A DNA stretch of 64,000 bases from Treponema sp. (GCA_017940255.1 JAGAZB010000056.1:124001-188000), one strand, 5' to 3'. Positions 51,501 through 63,500 are shown, counted from the stretch's first letter. The notes: generated by a model from the sequence alone, not told the origin. A program made the numbers and translations.

Positions 51501-54500
51501 TTCTGGAATGAATTTTACATCATCGCGCACTGTCATAAAGGCAGTTCCTTTAGTTGAATCATTAGGACCATAGCCATTATCAGAAACTATCAGTTTTTTA
51601 GTTACATCGGTTGCCCTTGTAGCAGCAGTTTTTGATATACGCCTTGTTTTTCCAAAATAATAATAAGTTCTATATTCTCCATCATCTTCTTTGTTATTTC
51701 CATTATAATCAGTAGAAACCTTGAGACTTGCCAGACGTGGAGCATTATTCTGAACCACGGCATTTACAGTTTCAGGGGCTGCATTCCCGGCTTTATCAAA
51801 AACTACATAGTGAATTTCTATTGCACCATCAGGAATATTAAGACTGTTTATTTTGCCTGACCAACGGGTTTTTGTGCCGACTGTAGAAACGGTTTCAAGC
51901 ATAAGGTCGCCATCATCTTCTGTATTATTGCTGTAATAGCCATAACCATAGTCACTATCAGCAATTTGTGCACTCTTAGATTCACTACCAACATGGTCTA
52001 TTACATGACCAATTGCAAAGCTAGCAGACTTATCTTCTAAAGAAGAATCTGGAGATTCATCAAGAGTAATAGTTTTATCATCTACATCATCAATTGTGAA
52101 AATCATATCGGCTATTTTTATAAGCCCGCCTTTATGAACATTTGCAGCAGGACTATCACTCAATTCAATCTTCTTTTCACTTTCATTTACAGAAGAAACA
52201 CTTCCAAGACTCATCCAATACAAGCCTTCAGAACCTTCTACGACATTTGTGCCAACAGCAAGTGTATTTCCACTTACACCTTTCTTAAAGTAGGCATCAT
52301 AAATAGTGTTGCCTCTCTTAAAGTATACGAAGGCTCGCTGAAAGCCACTTTCGCCATTTGGTTCGGTAGCCGCAGACTGAACTGTATAGAAGCCATTGCT
52401 ATTAACCATTTCTGTAGAAATATTGTAGTAATCATCTGTTATTGCAGCCATAAGTGGCGCATTATTATCTGTTCTAATGGTAATAGTTTTTGTTGTTGTA
52501 TGAGAACCACTTTCTTCATCTTTCTTTACATCGGTTGCAGTAATTGTATAAGAAAGACTTCCAGCCCCACTAGTGCTTCCAATCTTATATTTAAATGTAT
52601 AGCCAGAAGTTCCTGCTTCTGACCAAGATTCTTCAGTCTTTTCAAGACTTCCACTTCCACCAGTTACTGAAAGATCATCTATACCGTTTTCATCTTCTAC
52701 ACTACCTTCCAAATACCATTCGCCTTTTACCCACATATTTTCTGTATAATCCAGAACAGCAGTAACATTGCCTTCATTATCATATTGCTTAAGCTGCAAT
52801 GGCACAGATGAACCAATTTTTGGCGCACCAGAATTTATTCTGATAATAAAGATGTCATCATCAGTCTGACTCATGTTTTCTTTGTTATCATAAGCATAGA
52901 GGCGGAGGGCAATATAATTTGTTTTATCAGTATTATAGATTTCAAACTCAGAAGATGAATTTATATTTTTACTCCATGAAAGGCTTGAACCAAGGTAAAT
53001 TCCTTTCTTTTTTGAATTAACTGGGCCAAAATCCATAATTGAATATAAACCTGATTCAATTAGTTTTTTGCTGTCAGACGTTCCTGTAAGTACCTCATCA
53101 TACCAGGTTGAAGAGAAACCTTTGTTCTTGGCAGTCTTAGATAAATCCGGAACAAAAGATGGATCAATCTGCATGTACAAATTAAGACTGTCATTAATAA
53201 GAGTAGCACTTCCCGAAGCGCGAATAATACCACTCATTGTTGCCATTGGAGTAACATAAGTATAATCCAAATCGTCTTTAGTAATTTTATCAACTTTTGT
53301 TTTAGAGAAAGCCCACTTTGAATCTTCCGCAGCACTATCATTATAATATGCATATTCTTCAACTGCAGGATATTCCAGTTTAACTGTAGGAATATCGCCC
53401 TGAGGGTCAAGTTTTAATGACAGAGTTTTATAACTTGCATTTCCATAGGAATCTACAACCTTAAAATGGAAATAATATGGTTCAATTGTAGAATACTTTA
53501 TAGTCTTTCCTTCAGCATCTACAACATAAGCTGTTCCGCCAGAAATAACCACATTATCACAAAGGGCATCAACAATATATTTTGGATTCAGATAATGAGT
53601 AAAGCCATCTGTTCCTTCTTTTTGAACTGAATTATTATCTGAATCAAAATAAAGCTTCCAGGAAATTGAAGAATTTCCATAAGAAAGATTATCGTCTGAC
53701 CAGGTCAAAGATTCAGCTTCAACATTGTTTTTTGTCACCTGGTAGTAAAGCTTTGTTCCTACATCACCGTCTTCAAAAGAACCTTCCATAAAGAAAGACT
53801 GGCCTTCCTGATCAGAATCAGAATGACTTGTAATTTTCAGCTGAGGAGCAGAATTATCTACAGAAAGATCTTTTGTAATGGTTTTTGTTTTATTACCCTT
53901 ATCAGTTACTGTAAGCAAAAGACTGTAGTTGCCTGTATCAAGATCAAGATTTGAAAGTGAAATTGCAGCAGATTTGTATTCGCTATATTCCCCTAGCTTT
54001 TCTCCAGAAGCATCCTTTTTATCTTTCTTTCCGTCGGCAGGAGACAAGTTACCAGAAAGTTTCTTTTTACCAGCCGAATTATTAATCTGATATGTAACAG
54101 ATTTTATTCCGTTTACATCCCAGGCATATAAATCTACATAAAACTTATTATGATTGCTGTCACCACCAAAGGTATTTTTAAATACATCCTGGCTCCAGTT
54201 ATTTGATTCACCTGTCTGACTGGCTGTAACATCGATTACTTCTGGCTCTATGTGATCTACAATCAGATAAAGAGTGCCATTTGTATTTGTAACTTCAACT
54301 AAATCTGTTGAATCCTTTTCTTTTAAGCCCTTAATTCTTGGTACAGACAATGTATCATCACTAACACTGGTAAATTCACCATCATTTTTGTCTTTTACAT
54401 AGAAAATCAGTTTTTTATCAACATCATCAATCTCGGCATATGTATCGTCATCCAGATTAAAAGTAAATGCACTTCCAGAAAGACTTACATCATTCCAATT

Positions 54501-57500
54501 TGGCTCACCAGAAGAATCTTTACTATAACTGTATTTTAGTTCCTTAATACTTCCATCATCATCACTTATATTTCCGCGGATTGTATTAGTCTGAATTGTT
54601 GCCAAAGATGATGAAGACATATCTTTCAGAACCAAATTTGTAAAGGTAATTACAGGAATATCTGTAGATTGATTAATATAAACAGTTCTAACCGCATCTT
54701 CTGCACTTGAATACTGCGCAGTATTGTTTCCTGTATTACCAGTGTTCTGAGCCTTGTCTGTTCCAACTGCTTGGAACTGAACATAATATTTATCTGTAGT
54801 AACAGGAGTAGTAGAAGGAGGTGTAAGAGACTTTGTATTAACCTCTACAGACCAGGAAGCTAAATCTGTGGTAAGGGCCCCGCCGTAATTATTCCAGTCA
54901 CCAGAGAAGGTTGTAGTTGTAGAAGTTCTATACTGCAGCTGAAGACTTACAAGGCTGTTATTATCGCTTGCTTTTCCAGTAATATTAATAGTGTTGTTAA
55001 CATCAATCTCATCAGGAGAAGACGTGTCTGCATCTGTAATAGAATCTATTGTTACAAGTGGATATGTGTTGTCCTTATCAAAACTTACATCAGAAGTATA
55101 TTCCCAAGCGTTACCAGCTTTATCTGTAAGCTTAAATACCATGCTACCTGTTTCAAGCTTGTTTCCAGGAACAGAGAATGTCCACTTACCGGCATTATCT
55201 CCGCTACCCTCTACACCGCCAATACTTGAACTCAAAGTAGTAGAACCAATTTTTATCAACTCTATTTTAGCTATCCCAATAGAACCATCTGTTACAGAAG
55301 CATTTGCATCTGCAGCCTCTAGAACTACAGTTGCGTCATTTTTTCCATTTACAAGTATTGCTTCACTTAGATTTTCTTCTTCTGTCTTAGTTCCCATCAC
55401 TACAGAAAAAACACTTGCATTATCTGGGGCAAGAGTATCTACGTAAAGAGTGCTTGTTAAATCGTTAGAATTTCCAGCTTTATCTGTAATGCGATAAGTT
55501 ATTACATTTCTTCCCTGATTTTCACAGTAAACACTTCCTGAATAAGAAGTTGTACTGTTTTTATCTGGCGAAAGATTTGTCCATGCAGCATTTTCATCAT
55601 CAGCATCATCTGCAGTAGCCTGCACCTGTAAAATTCCACTAGAAGCAGAACCATCACTTATGCCATTAACACAAACAGAAATTGTCTGTGTATTATACCA
55701 CTCTGAATATGTTTCACTAACCGCGTCACTTGTAATTAAACAAGAACCTGTAGGCGCATTTGTATCAACAAAGACTGTTTTTTCTATTGAAGAAGTTCTT
55801 CCGGCACCATCTGTTGCTGTAATTGTCAGAATATGTTCACCTTCAGAAAGTAAAACAGCATTTTCTGTAGTTTCATTACCTACTTTAAATTTCTGGCTCC
55901 AGGCATCATTTGTAAAGCTTGTAATTGTTGCATAAGTTTGTAAATTATCACCTTCGCCTTCTGTTATAACCAGAGAACTTATTCCGTTTGAATCAGTAAC
56001 TTTTCCAGAAAGAGTAAAACCTTCATTTGTAACAGCAGAAATTTCATTTACATCAGAAAATTCAGGTGCTTTCTGGTCTACCCAGTAGCTGAACCAGTCT
56101 GTAGATTCATTTCCTACATTATCTACAGCATAGAAATATGCATACCACAAGCCTTCGCCATCTGCATCTGTTCCAGAAAGGGTTCTTGTAAGCCTAAAGT
56201 TTGTACCGCTGCCTTCTGTCCAACTGCTATTTTCTGCAGTTGCGGCTACTGCAAGGTCTGAGTCTGCTGAAATTGCATCTTTTGTAAAATAATATTTATA
56301 CGAAGCAATACCAGAACCTTCCCCATCGTTCATATTTGTGCGGAAGGTGTAGCTATTTCCAGAAAGTGATTTTTCACCATCCAAAGTGCTTTTAGCTTCA
56401 ACCACAGGACTATTAAACTCTATTTGAGGAGCTGTTTTATCATTATAAATCTTATAAATTGCACTTGTAGACTGATTAGCCACATCTGTTGCAGTTACGG
56501 TGATTGTAACTTCTGAATTTTCGGTTGGTTTTGCTATATCGCTTGCAGTAAATGTATAATCCCCATTTGCATCTTTATTACCTAGAGAAAGTTTTTCAGA
56601 AGGAACTTCTGTATCACCAACTTTTACAACTACTGAACCAAGTTCATTTGTTTCTGTAATTACTCCATTTACAGAGAAAGCTGAATCAGTCTTAAGGTAA
56701 ACTACAGAATTTTCTGTAAGAGTAATTGAATCATTAATCTTTGCAGATTTTACAAGAGGTTTTGCCAAATCCACATAGAACATCAATGTCTTTGTATCAG
56801 ATTTATTACCGGCGCCATCTTCTGCATAAACAGAAAGTGTATAATAACCTTCGGCAAGAGTATTTCCGCTGCCTAAAGTTTCGCTAATAGTCCATTCAGT
56901 TTCAGCTGTTTCACCCGCAAAGTTTTTTTCACGTTCTGCAACTGTATTATCAACTTTCTTTATTGTGTAATGGAGTTTTGCAAGACCAAGTCCTTCGTCG
57001 CTTGCTTTTCCTGCAATTTCTCCCAATGTGCCACTCAAAATACTATCTTCTGCACTTGTGAATGAAAGATCTGGTTTTTTGTTATCAATTGTAACAATAA
57101 TAGAATCACTTTCGCTTGTGCGACCAGCAAGGTCGGTTACAAGAACTTTGTAGTTATAGGTTTTATATGTATCTGCCACTAAGTTTGAAGGAAGATTATC
57201 TGTTTCCCAAGCTGCCGAAGTTGCAGGTGAACTTTCTGTAAAATCTGTTTTACTAGCAACAAGAGTTTCTGTTCCTCCATCTATAGACTGATAGAGCTCC
57301 AGTTTTTTAAGACCCCAAGTATCAGAAGCAGAAATATTGAGCTTAAACTGATCTTTTGTATTAAAACTGTTTTCTGTAATTGAAACCTGAGGCTTTGAAA
57401 TATCATAAACAAAAGTTTTAGTTTTTACCTGGCTCTTGTTTCCAGCCTGGTCTACTGTATAAACCCAGGCAGTTTTCTTACCTTCACCAGAGAAAAGTTC

Positions 57501-60500
57501 TGATAACTTAGCTTTGTAAGATTCAGAACTTGTTTCTGTATAAGAAGCTGGAGTTTCGCCTTCATTTGTAAATGCCCAATAGAAGTGATTTACAGGAGAA
57601 TCTCCATTCTTTGTATAATCCAGCTTAAATGTAAATGAACCAGACATATCGTCTGTTAATGCTGGCACAAGAACATCTTTTAAGGTTTCTGCGTCATTAT
57701 CAAAATAGAAAGTTTTATAATCAGTTATGGAATCATCACCTGTATTTCCATTGTTATTATCATAAACTTTATAGCGAATAGAATATTCTCCGTTTTCAAA
57801 CGATTCATCAGGTGTAAATTCTGCATTATATGTATATTTTCCATCCACAGGACCTGTAATAAGAGATGAATCTGTTATATCTGAAAGCTCTGAATATGAT
57901 TTAAAGCTTTCTATTACGGTGTTACCTTTTAATACTTCGCGTGTAATTCTAAATGGAGCCTCAGTTGAATTGATTACCACATTGGCTTTTACAGATTTTT
58001 CTGCATTGATGTAAACATTATCCAGCTCAGAAATACTTGCTTCTGGGGCACCAGGTGCAACACGAATCCAGAAATTTGCGGTAGTTGAATTATTAGAAGT
58101 TTCATTTGCCGCATCCCTTGCGGTAACTTCTATGTAATAAAAGCCTGTAGTAACATCTGGAATTGTGTATTCATCAATAACACCATTTTCGTCTGGAGTA
58201 TGTTGTGCTGTACCTGTTACCGAACTGCCACCTTCTTTTGTACATGAATATGAGACATTTAGTTCTTTTCCAACAAGACCATCATCATCAAGGAATTTAA
58301 ATTTAATTACAGGGTCATCAAGCGTAATAATGTTGTATTCTTTCTGCCCTTCAACACCTTCTTTTGAACTGCCAACTCCTATAAATGTAAGTTTATGTAT
58401 ATTATCACTTGGATCAATTGGCAAAATTACAGGCTTATCAGTTTCTTGATTTACAATATATGTTTTGCTTTCTGATTTTTCATTTCCAGCCTTATCTGAT
58501 GCAGTTACTGTAATAGTCATTTCACTTTCATTTTCAAGTGCTTGTGTATTAAATGAATAAACAACTGCATCGGAAGTTGTAAAACTCTGGCTAGTTGTCA
58601 GACCAGAAACACCACCATTAACCTTTACACTTACATTGCTAAAATCAACTTCGCTTCCCGCTGCGTCATCTGTAACTTTTACTTCAAAAACAAAATTGCC
58701 ATTTACATATTCGTTTTCGTCTGCGCGGTCTCCACTTTCATCATTCTTATATAAATAAGCTACTGGTCCCAATCCGATTGAATCTTTTTCTGAAGTTCCA
58801 CTTGTTCGTATACTTATAGTTGGGGCAACAACATCATAAATGAAAGAAACAAGAGCCTTTGTATCTGGGAAAGAAATTGAATATGTTCCAGAATTAGACT
58901 GATTAAATCTACCTGCAGAAATACAGTATTTAAATGAATATAACAAGTTATCTTCACTTTCTAATTTATACGAAAGTTTGCCAGGAGTTTCCTCGCTTAC
59001 TTCGCTTGCTTCAATTCCATCGTCATCACCAACAGAAAATAGTTCTTCATCACCTAAATTAATAAAGAAATCATCTTCTTCTGCAAATTTAACGGTACCA
59101 GAAACTATAACATTCTGTCCTTTCTTAAATATAGCGCCATCCTGCGGCTGAGTAAGAGTTACAAGAGGTTCAATTTCGCTTTTTACAAATTTAAAACCGT
59201 AACCATCCGAAGAAGAAGCTATAACAGAATTTCCCGCAGAATCTGTACCTTCTACCCCAAGTTTGTAATAAGTATTTGTTTTAAATTTTGCTCGATTAAA
59301 AGTTGCAGTTATCTTATATGAAGAAACATTTGCTACCGGAGCTGTTTGATCAGGATATATTTTTGAACCTGTTACAACTCCAGCAGAAGTACATGCCTGC
59401 GCATAAACTTTTAGTGGTAATTTAAGTGCATTACCATCAAGGCCTGGAGAAATTTCTACCTGAATAGGGTCTTTATTTTTTATTTTTTCCGCATTCTTAA
59501 ACTCATACTTTGGAGAAACGGTAAATTTCGGATTGTTTGCAGGGTTAAGTGTGAATTTTCCAAGACTTACTGCTTTTGAATTCAATGCAGGAAGTACCGT
59601 ACTTGTATCATCACCTTCATAAGTACCAGCCTTAATATGATAAAGACCTGGCGCTTTATAAGAAGATATCAGAGAAGAAACAGAATCTTTTATATAATAA
59701 ATATTTGTTGCATTACCTTTTTTATCTTCTTCGCTTTGTTCTGAACCGTCTGTAGGGTAATGTCTTGCACCATCATAAGCAACTATAGAACAATAAAATG
59801 TTTTTTCTACCGCATTGGTAACAGAAGATGAACCATAAATCTTGTAATAATCATTTTCTGTATCGCCTTCTACAAACTCTGCAACATTCAGTTTTATTGT
59901 ATTCGGAACATTTTCCAGAGTTCTTGTGTGCAGTTTATTCTTCATTTCTGAATCTGAATAGAAGTTTACTTCAATCAGTTCTACAGAATTATCATCTGCT
60001 GCTTCACCTTCCAAAATAAATGAGCGTCCAAAAGAGTCTGCCGCAGAATCTGAGGCAGCACTAGAAGGGCGGGATAATGCAATAAAAGGAGAAGTGTTAT
60101 CTATTACAATCTGGCTGCTTGTAGAAGAAGTGTGCCCTGCAGTATCTCTGATAAGAACAGAAACTGAATATGAACCATCTTTTATTCCATATTCAGAAGG
60201 TGAAACAACAAGCGACCAGCTGCCGATTGCAGTTTCTGTATCCTTGTCTACAACAGCCGCATCACCTTCGTAAACCACAGAAGCATCTTCTGTTTTTACA
60301 GTAACATAAACCGATTCTATTTTTCCATCATCAGTCCAGGTTCCTTTTACAGGGAAATCGCCTCGAATAACAGCAACATCTGCCGGGTCTGGAATTGTTA
60401 TTGTGGCAATTGGAGTTTCTGTATCAATAGTATTTCCAAGCCCGATTGTACAAGAAAACAACAGGCAGAAAGAAACAATTGCTGCAAATATATATTCAAA

Positions 60501-60512
60501 AAATCGTCTCAT
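48597..60512 (-). CDS. Giant Ig-like-repeat surface lipoprotein 2
   Basis: A 3971-residue protein, paralogous to its neighbours. Signal MRRFFEYIFAAIVSFCLLFS with lipobox LFSC (Cys21), then TIGLGNTIDTETP, the same signature as paralog 1. The N-terminal module shares with paralog 1 the strings DGSEQSEEDK-x-GN and LNP-x-NNP-x-FTV, at about residues 260-360. A long run of Ig-like domains follows (DNTSP, ITDKAGN, VDQKAPEFSDV and similar). The C-terminal module has FFWNSASANSLYHNSKDNGHIELE near 3130, VPYI at about 3317, a TIG-like segment, NYYNRQPNG...LTDD at about 3450, and the propeller-like end. A strong GAGGAGGGG ribosome site precedes the ATG, 20 nt after the stop of gene 3, so the two form an operon. 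Confidence 0.8.
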   Translation of the reverse strand: MRRFFEYIFAAIVSFCLLFSCTIGLGNTIDTETPIATITIPDPADVAVIRGDFPVKGTWTDDGKIESVYVTVKTEDASVVYEGDAAVVDKDTETAIGSWSLVVSPSEYGIKDGSYSVSVLIRDTAGHTSSTSSQIVIDNTSPFIALSRPSSAASDSAADSFGRSFILEGEAADDNSVELIEVNFYSDSEMKNKLHTRTLENVPNTIKLNVAEFVEGDTENDYYKIYGSSSVTNAVEKTFYCSIVAYDGARHYPTDGSEQSEEDKKGNATNIYYIKDSVSSLISSYKAPGLYHIKAGTYEGDDTSTVLPALNSKAVSLGKFTLNPANNPKFTVSPKYEFKNAEKIKNKDPIQVEISPGLDGNALKLPLKVYAQACTSAGVVTGSKIYPDQTAPVANVSSYKITATFNRAKFKTNTYYKLGVEGTDSAGNSVIASSSDGYGFKFVKSEIEPLVTLTQPQDGAIFKKGQNVIVSGTVKFAEEDDFFINLGDEELFSVGDDDGIEASEVSEETPGKLSYKLESEDNLLYSFKYCISAGRFNQSNSGTYSISFPDTKALVSFIYDVVAPTISIRTSGTSEKDSIGLGPVAYLYKNDESGDRADENEYVNGNFVFEVKVTDDAAGSEVDFSNVSVKVNGGVSGLTTSQSFTTSDAVVYSFNTQALENESEMTITVTASDKAGNEKSESKTYIVNQETDKPVILPIDPSDNIHKLTFIGVGSSKEGVEGQKEYNIITLDDPVIKFKFLDDDGLVGKELNVSYSCTKEGGSSVTGTAQHTPDENGVIDEYTIPDVTTGFYYIEVTARDAANETSNNSTTANFWIRVAPGAPEASISELDNVYINAEKSVKANVVINSTEAPFRITREVLKGNTVIESFKSYSELSDITDSSLITGPVDGKYTYNAEFTPDESFENGEYSIRYKVYDNNNGNTGDDSITDYKTFYFDNDAETLKDVLVPALTDDMSGSFTFKLDYTKNGDSPVNHFYWAFTNEGETPASYTETSSESYKAKLSELFSGEGKKTAWVYTVDQAGNKSQVKTKTFVYDISKPQVSITENSFNTKDQFKLNISASDTWGLKKLELYQSIDGGTETLVASKTDFTESSPATSAAWETDNLPSNLVADTYKTYNYKVLVTDLAGRTSESDSIIVTIDNKKPDLSFTSAEDSILSGTLGEIAGKASDEGLGLAKLHYTIKKVDNTVAEREKNFAGETAETEWTISETLGSGNTLAEGYYTLSVYAEDGAGNKSDTKTLMFYVDLAKPLVKSAKINDSITLTENSVVYLKTDSAFSVNGVITETNELGSVVVKVGDTEVPSEKLSLGNKDANGDYTFTASDIAKPTENSEVTITVTATDVANQSTSAIYKIYNDKTAPQIEFNSPVVEAKSTLDGEKSLSGNSYTFRTNMNDGEGSGIASYKYYFTKDAISADSDLAVAATAENSSWTEGSGTNFRLTRTLSGTDADGEGLWYAYFYAVDNVGNESTDWFSYWVDQKAPEFSDVNEISAVTNEGFTLSGKVTDSNGISSLVITEGEGDNLQTYATITSFTNDAWSQKFKVGNETTENAVLLSEGEHILTITATDGAGRTSSIEKTVFVDTNAPTGSCLITSDAVSETYSEWYNTQTISVCVNGISDGSASSGILQVQATADDADDENAAWTNLSPDKNSTTSYSGSVYCENQGRNVITYRITDKAGNSNDLTSTLYVDTLAPDNASVFSVVMGTKTEEENLSEAILVNGKNDATVVLEAADANASVTDGSIGIAKIELIKIGSTTLSSSIGGVEGSGDNAGKWTFSVPGNKLETGSMVFKLTDKAGNAWEYTSDVSFDKDNTYPLVTIDSITDADTSSPDEIDVNNTINITGKASDNNSLVSLQLQYRTSTTTTFSGDWNNYGGALTTDLASWSVEVNTKSLTPPSTTPVTTDKYYVQFQAVGTDKAQNTGNTGNNTAQYSSAEDAVRTVYINQSTDIPVITFTNLVLKDMSSSSLATIQTNTIRGNISDDDGSIKELKYSYSKDSSGEPNWNDVSLSGSAFTFNLDDDTYAEIDDVDKKLIFYVKDKNDGEFTSVSDDTLSVPRIKGLKEKDSTDLVEVTNTNGTLYLIVDHIEPEVIDVTASQTGESNNWSQDVFKNTFGGDSNHNKFYVDLYAWDVNGIKSVTYQINNSAGKKKLSGNLSPADGKKDKKDASGEKLGEYSEYKSAAISLSNLDLDTGNYSLLLTVTDKGNKTKTITKDLSVDNSAPQLKITSHSDSDQEGQSFFMEGSFEDGDVGTKLYYQVTKNNVEAESLTWSDDNLSYGNSSISWKLYFDSDNNSVQKEGTDGFTHYLNPKYIVDALCDNVVISGGTAYVVDAEGKTIKYSTIEPYYFHFKVVDSYGNASYKTLSLKLDPQGDIPTVKLEYPAVEEYAYYNDSAAEDSKWAFSKTKVDKITKDDLDYTYVTPMATMSGIIRASGSATLINDSLNLYMQIDPSFVPDLSKTAKNKGFSSTWYDEVLTGTSDSKKLIESGLYSIMDFGPVNSKKKGIYLGSSLSWSKNINSSSEFEIYNTDKTNYIALRLYAYDNKENMSQTDDDIFIIRINSGAPKIGSSVPLQLKQYDNEGNVTAVLDYTENMWVKGEWYLEGSVEDENGIDDLSVTGGSGSLEKTEESWSEAGTSGYTFKYKIGSTSGAGSLSYTITATDVKKDEESGSHTTTKTITIRTDNNAPLMAAITDDYYNISTEMVNSNGFYTVQSAATEPNGESGFQRAFVYFKRGNTIYDAYFKKGVSGNTLAVGTNVVEGSEGLYWMSLGSVSSVNESEKKIELSDSPAANVHKGGLIKIADMIFTIDDVDDKTITLDESPDSSLEDKSASFAIGHVIDHVGSESKSAQIADSDYGYGYYSNNTEDDGDLMLETVSTVGTKTRWSGKINSLNIPDGAIEIHYVVFDKAGNAAPETVNAVVQNNAPRLASLKVSTDYNGNNKEDDGEYRTYYYFGKTRRISKTAATRATDVTKKLIVSDNGYGPNDSTKGTAFMTVRDDVKFIPEIIGGNGQLYYTYKTGTTSVKGGALTISGSDSTTGSYIKSDDDSQTYVEGQKAEITLAKTSLGANSTDDDPTWFEYTIWDSTDGTTVNTDNVGDWDSLNATFQVALRVIASDTSAPKAVVSPFFWNSASANSLYHNSKDNGHIELESDWKNASGHTSEDLAANIKDLDPKVSGKITVRGYVYDDVQLKELYVKIPGFVPGTYDFSTKYVKVAYYENGTWEPVVDGVADDAEGTNISTNHWTVSVTDEYNNGSGHKANFEFSWDTSYITGVAAANVTFYAQAVAVNGSSTIITTSSETPSTADTTEGVYNKPTYQMDIVPYITSLTTSLSSLKKSNPSVYARTARGHYPVYIVYNMDGTVTAENYETFTINGFNLALDNGSVTHTLDANSASGNFTYKDTENSIPTLNNYNKNDSYGSYSNSAEIPAQGNADIYENYYNRQPNGANNNNLTDDVVLDIWEFNPKAAQPKTGKLDQPIMKINPTNDKIGFAFADGPLNFNMGGKTAGNDSGDNNAAPANNGTDTRTEYSYHTWLAGYDVYSAIGFTYDALGYSYGVSSGGDINDSNSSDRFSFFSSRWGNGRFNNQGASKEAGKGKTRLEFIGQDNGNNNYVHDKQRMKSPCLATSVDGTTSHIYLAYYDSMNEEIRFKYGSATNEKRADFQNSGLFKDVADAGSGKPQTYDTCVQNANIIAGKKTGRVGGQYLGLGVDTHSDKDVVVVVWYDEVNATLWYAYNSSPTTSTAGVVEDKDVLDKEWIVSRVFASSKSYAKAGQYCQVAVDKNGGVHIAAYDPIGSDLVYAYSASSTSPSFKTCIVDGYSITGSNISLDVGVTSTGKAIPYIGYYSSSCVSPKYAYLPDGISSATTSLSEGAVSDKFSGLWESTVLPTTSTLEMNSKQYNHINVCAWKNTEGELKTSVSNNTETGSTYYKAGTAFGSKAYGNVTANGTTNPILGYNIKDGASSNSVETAQMR

Positions 60513-60532
60513 ATTTTGTCCCCTCCTCTCCC

Positions 60533-63500
60533 TTATTTCTTCTGTGCCGTTTCTATAGTATCGTCAGTTATTACATAACCTAAAACAGGATTTGATGTTC
60601 CGTTACCATAGCAGGTGCCCTTGTCTGTTGCTGAAGAGGAAGTACCTGTTGCTATGCTTGTTTTTAGGATTCCAGAAGTATCTTTCCAAACTCCAACGTT
60701 TATAGGATTATGCTGGTTACTTTGAATTTCTACAGATTTTGCTGTAGGAACAACAGTAATTTCCCATTTTCCTGTCATAAATGAATCTGTTGTTCCATCT
60801 TTAGCAGTTTTTGTTGGACTTATTGCATAAGCCATCTTAGGACGAATACATCCCTGTGAATAATAACCAATATATGGAGTAGCTACAGTAGCAGAAGAAT
60901 CTGCGAGAGCAACATCAAGAGTAAGATATTCACCACTTGGAGCATTTCCATCTACAAGGCAAGTAGAAAAATCTGACTGTCGTGTGGCAATACCTTTATT
61001 TAAAGAATCCAAATATGCATATACGACAGTGTTACTTGCACTGTCAAATGCGGCAACATGAACACCACCTTTTGCATCTACCGCAAGTTTACAATATTCA
61101 CCTGCATGTTCTTCTTCACTACCATCCTCAAATACCCGAATTGGTGTTGACCATCCATCATCCATAGAAGAATCATCACGAGAACTACCTGCACGATTTT
61201 CTGTAGGAGTAGTATTATATGAATACCAGAGAATTCTATTTGTAGAATCATACCAGGTTGCTACCACTACATCGTCAACTGTACCTTCTTGTGTAGAAAC
61301 AACACCCAAAGAGACATATGAACCAGCATTTCCTGTTGTATATGTTGTTTCTGTTTTCTCAACATTATTAATTTTATACTTATAGTTCTGAGTTCCTGAT
61401 GAAGCAAGGACTTGTACATACTGACGAGCTTCCGTGTACGATTCCCAACCATTAGTTGAATCACATGCATCTACAAAATTACCAAAATTGTCCTTAGTTG
61501 CAGAATTATAATTAAACTTTACATATAGTTGTGTATCTGGATATCTGATTGTATCACCATCGTTAGAAGTATACTCTCCATTCCAGAAATTCTTTCTATC
61601 TGGATTATCGGAATTAGTTTGGGTTGTATCTAAACAAGGTCCATCTTTAGTTTTTGAAAGTGTAAAATACCAGTCTGTACCATTATGATTTACATTTCCC
61701 GAAGTATAATATGTAGCACTTTCTCCCCATGCAATTTTTGAATAAACATCAGCACCAACTTCATTACCCTGAGCATCGCAGAATGTAAATTTCATTCCTG
61801 TTGTAAGAGTTCCATCAAAAGTAATATGTCCATAAGTATATCCATTCCAATTTACATCATAATAATTTATAGGTAAAATATGTTCTTGATTTATACTACC
61901 GGCCTTGAATCGAATCTGTGAATATAATGAATCATAGTATGCAAGATATATATTAGTTATATCATCATGTACAGCTGTAGCATAAGATGGCGACATTATT
62001 CTTTGCTTTTCAAATGCCTTATTTGAATAAGTATTATCACATAATTCTTCTAATCGTAAAGCATTTGTTCCGTTTCTTGTACTTTGTGCATTTGAATCAC
62101 TACTTACCCCCCAGCGACTAGTAACAAAATTAAATTTATCGGCCATGTCTCCAGAGTCACCACCAGCTATACCTCCATATGTATATCCATTTTTATCATA
62201 TACAAAGGTTGTAGATGTACAGAAGTCTCTGGATTTCATCCAAGTCTGATATGAATTAACTGCATTTTTACGACTATTAGTTCCCATAGGCATACTTGCC
62301 CAGAAAGAACCATTTACAAAAGCAAATCCAATCAGATCATTTACAGGATTAATCTTCATTACTGCTTGTTCAATTTTTCCTCCATTTGGAATAGCCGCAA
62401 CAGAATTAAACTGCCATACGTCAAATACGACATCGTCGGTAAGATTATTGTTGTTGTCGTTGTTAGGCAGGCGGTTATATGCATAGTTCTTCTTTACGCT
62501 ATAAGCACTTTCATTTGAGATTTCATTTTCATAAGAACCATCTGCGTCATTATTATTTAGATTATTGATAGATTCAAAAGTTACATCAGTATTGCTTGGG
62601 CTTACTTTGCTGTAATCTTTTCCACTTATAGAAATACTATATTTTGCAGATGTAGATTTTGACGCTGAATCTGCAGATGTTACAAGAGAACTTGCGTTAA
62701 CGCTTGTATTTGTTCCAAGGTTGAAGCCCGTAATAATAACAGACTCCCCACCACTAATAGTTTTATCCTTTCCAATTACATACACCGGATAATGTCCCAG
62801 TGCGGTTCTGTCAAATACAGAAGGATTAGAACTTTCTATTGAGCTTAGGCTGGTTGTAACTCTTGTGATATATGGAACAACATCCATTGTGTAACTTTGA
62901 GGGGTAGATGAATTATCACTATTCTGGCCACGGCTAGAAGCTTCATCATCAACTCTTACAGAGAATTCTACATCTTTTGCAACACCAATTATTTCTGTAT
63001 CAATACTAATTTCCCACTTTACTTTGTGATAACCTTTTGCAACATCAGCGTCAGAAGAATCGGTAATATCAGTTACATTACAAGCTATGCCGCTAGTTTC
63101 CATATTGTTGTCACAAATCCAGTTTCCATTGTCATAATGAGCAACTGAAACATAATCAGAGAATAAACCGTCTATCTTTACCCAAATAGAACTTACATGA
63201 ATATTATCAGATGCCGTTCCCTTCATTGTTATTTTTCCAGAAACTTTATCGCCTGTGCCATAAGGGGCTTGTTTAAGGACATGGTCATCAGGTAAATCGT
63301 TCATAAGTTCAATGTGTCCGTTATCCCTAGAATTCAAGTAAAGGCTGTTATCGCTGCTGCTATTCCAGTACAAAGGCAAAATTTCTGCAGACGGTTTTTC
63401 TATATCAAAATACTGAACATTCAAAGCACAGTCGAAAGAAACATTCAAACTGTTCCAGGTAGAAACCTCACCGCTATTTACCACAGTTCCATCTGTGCTA

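Noticed and set aside
36787..60019. Numerous 60-160 codon plus-strand frames inside the giant genes
   Set aside because: They are shadows created by the Ser/Thr-rich coding bias of the giant genes; none has a ribosome site and plausible protein.
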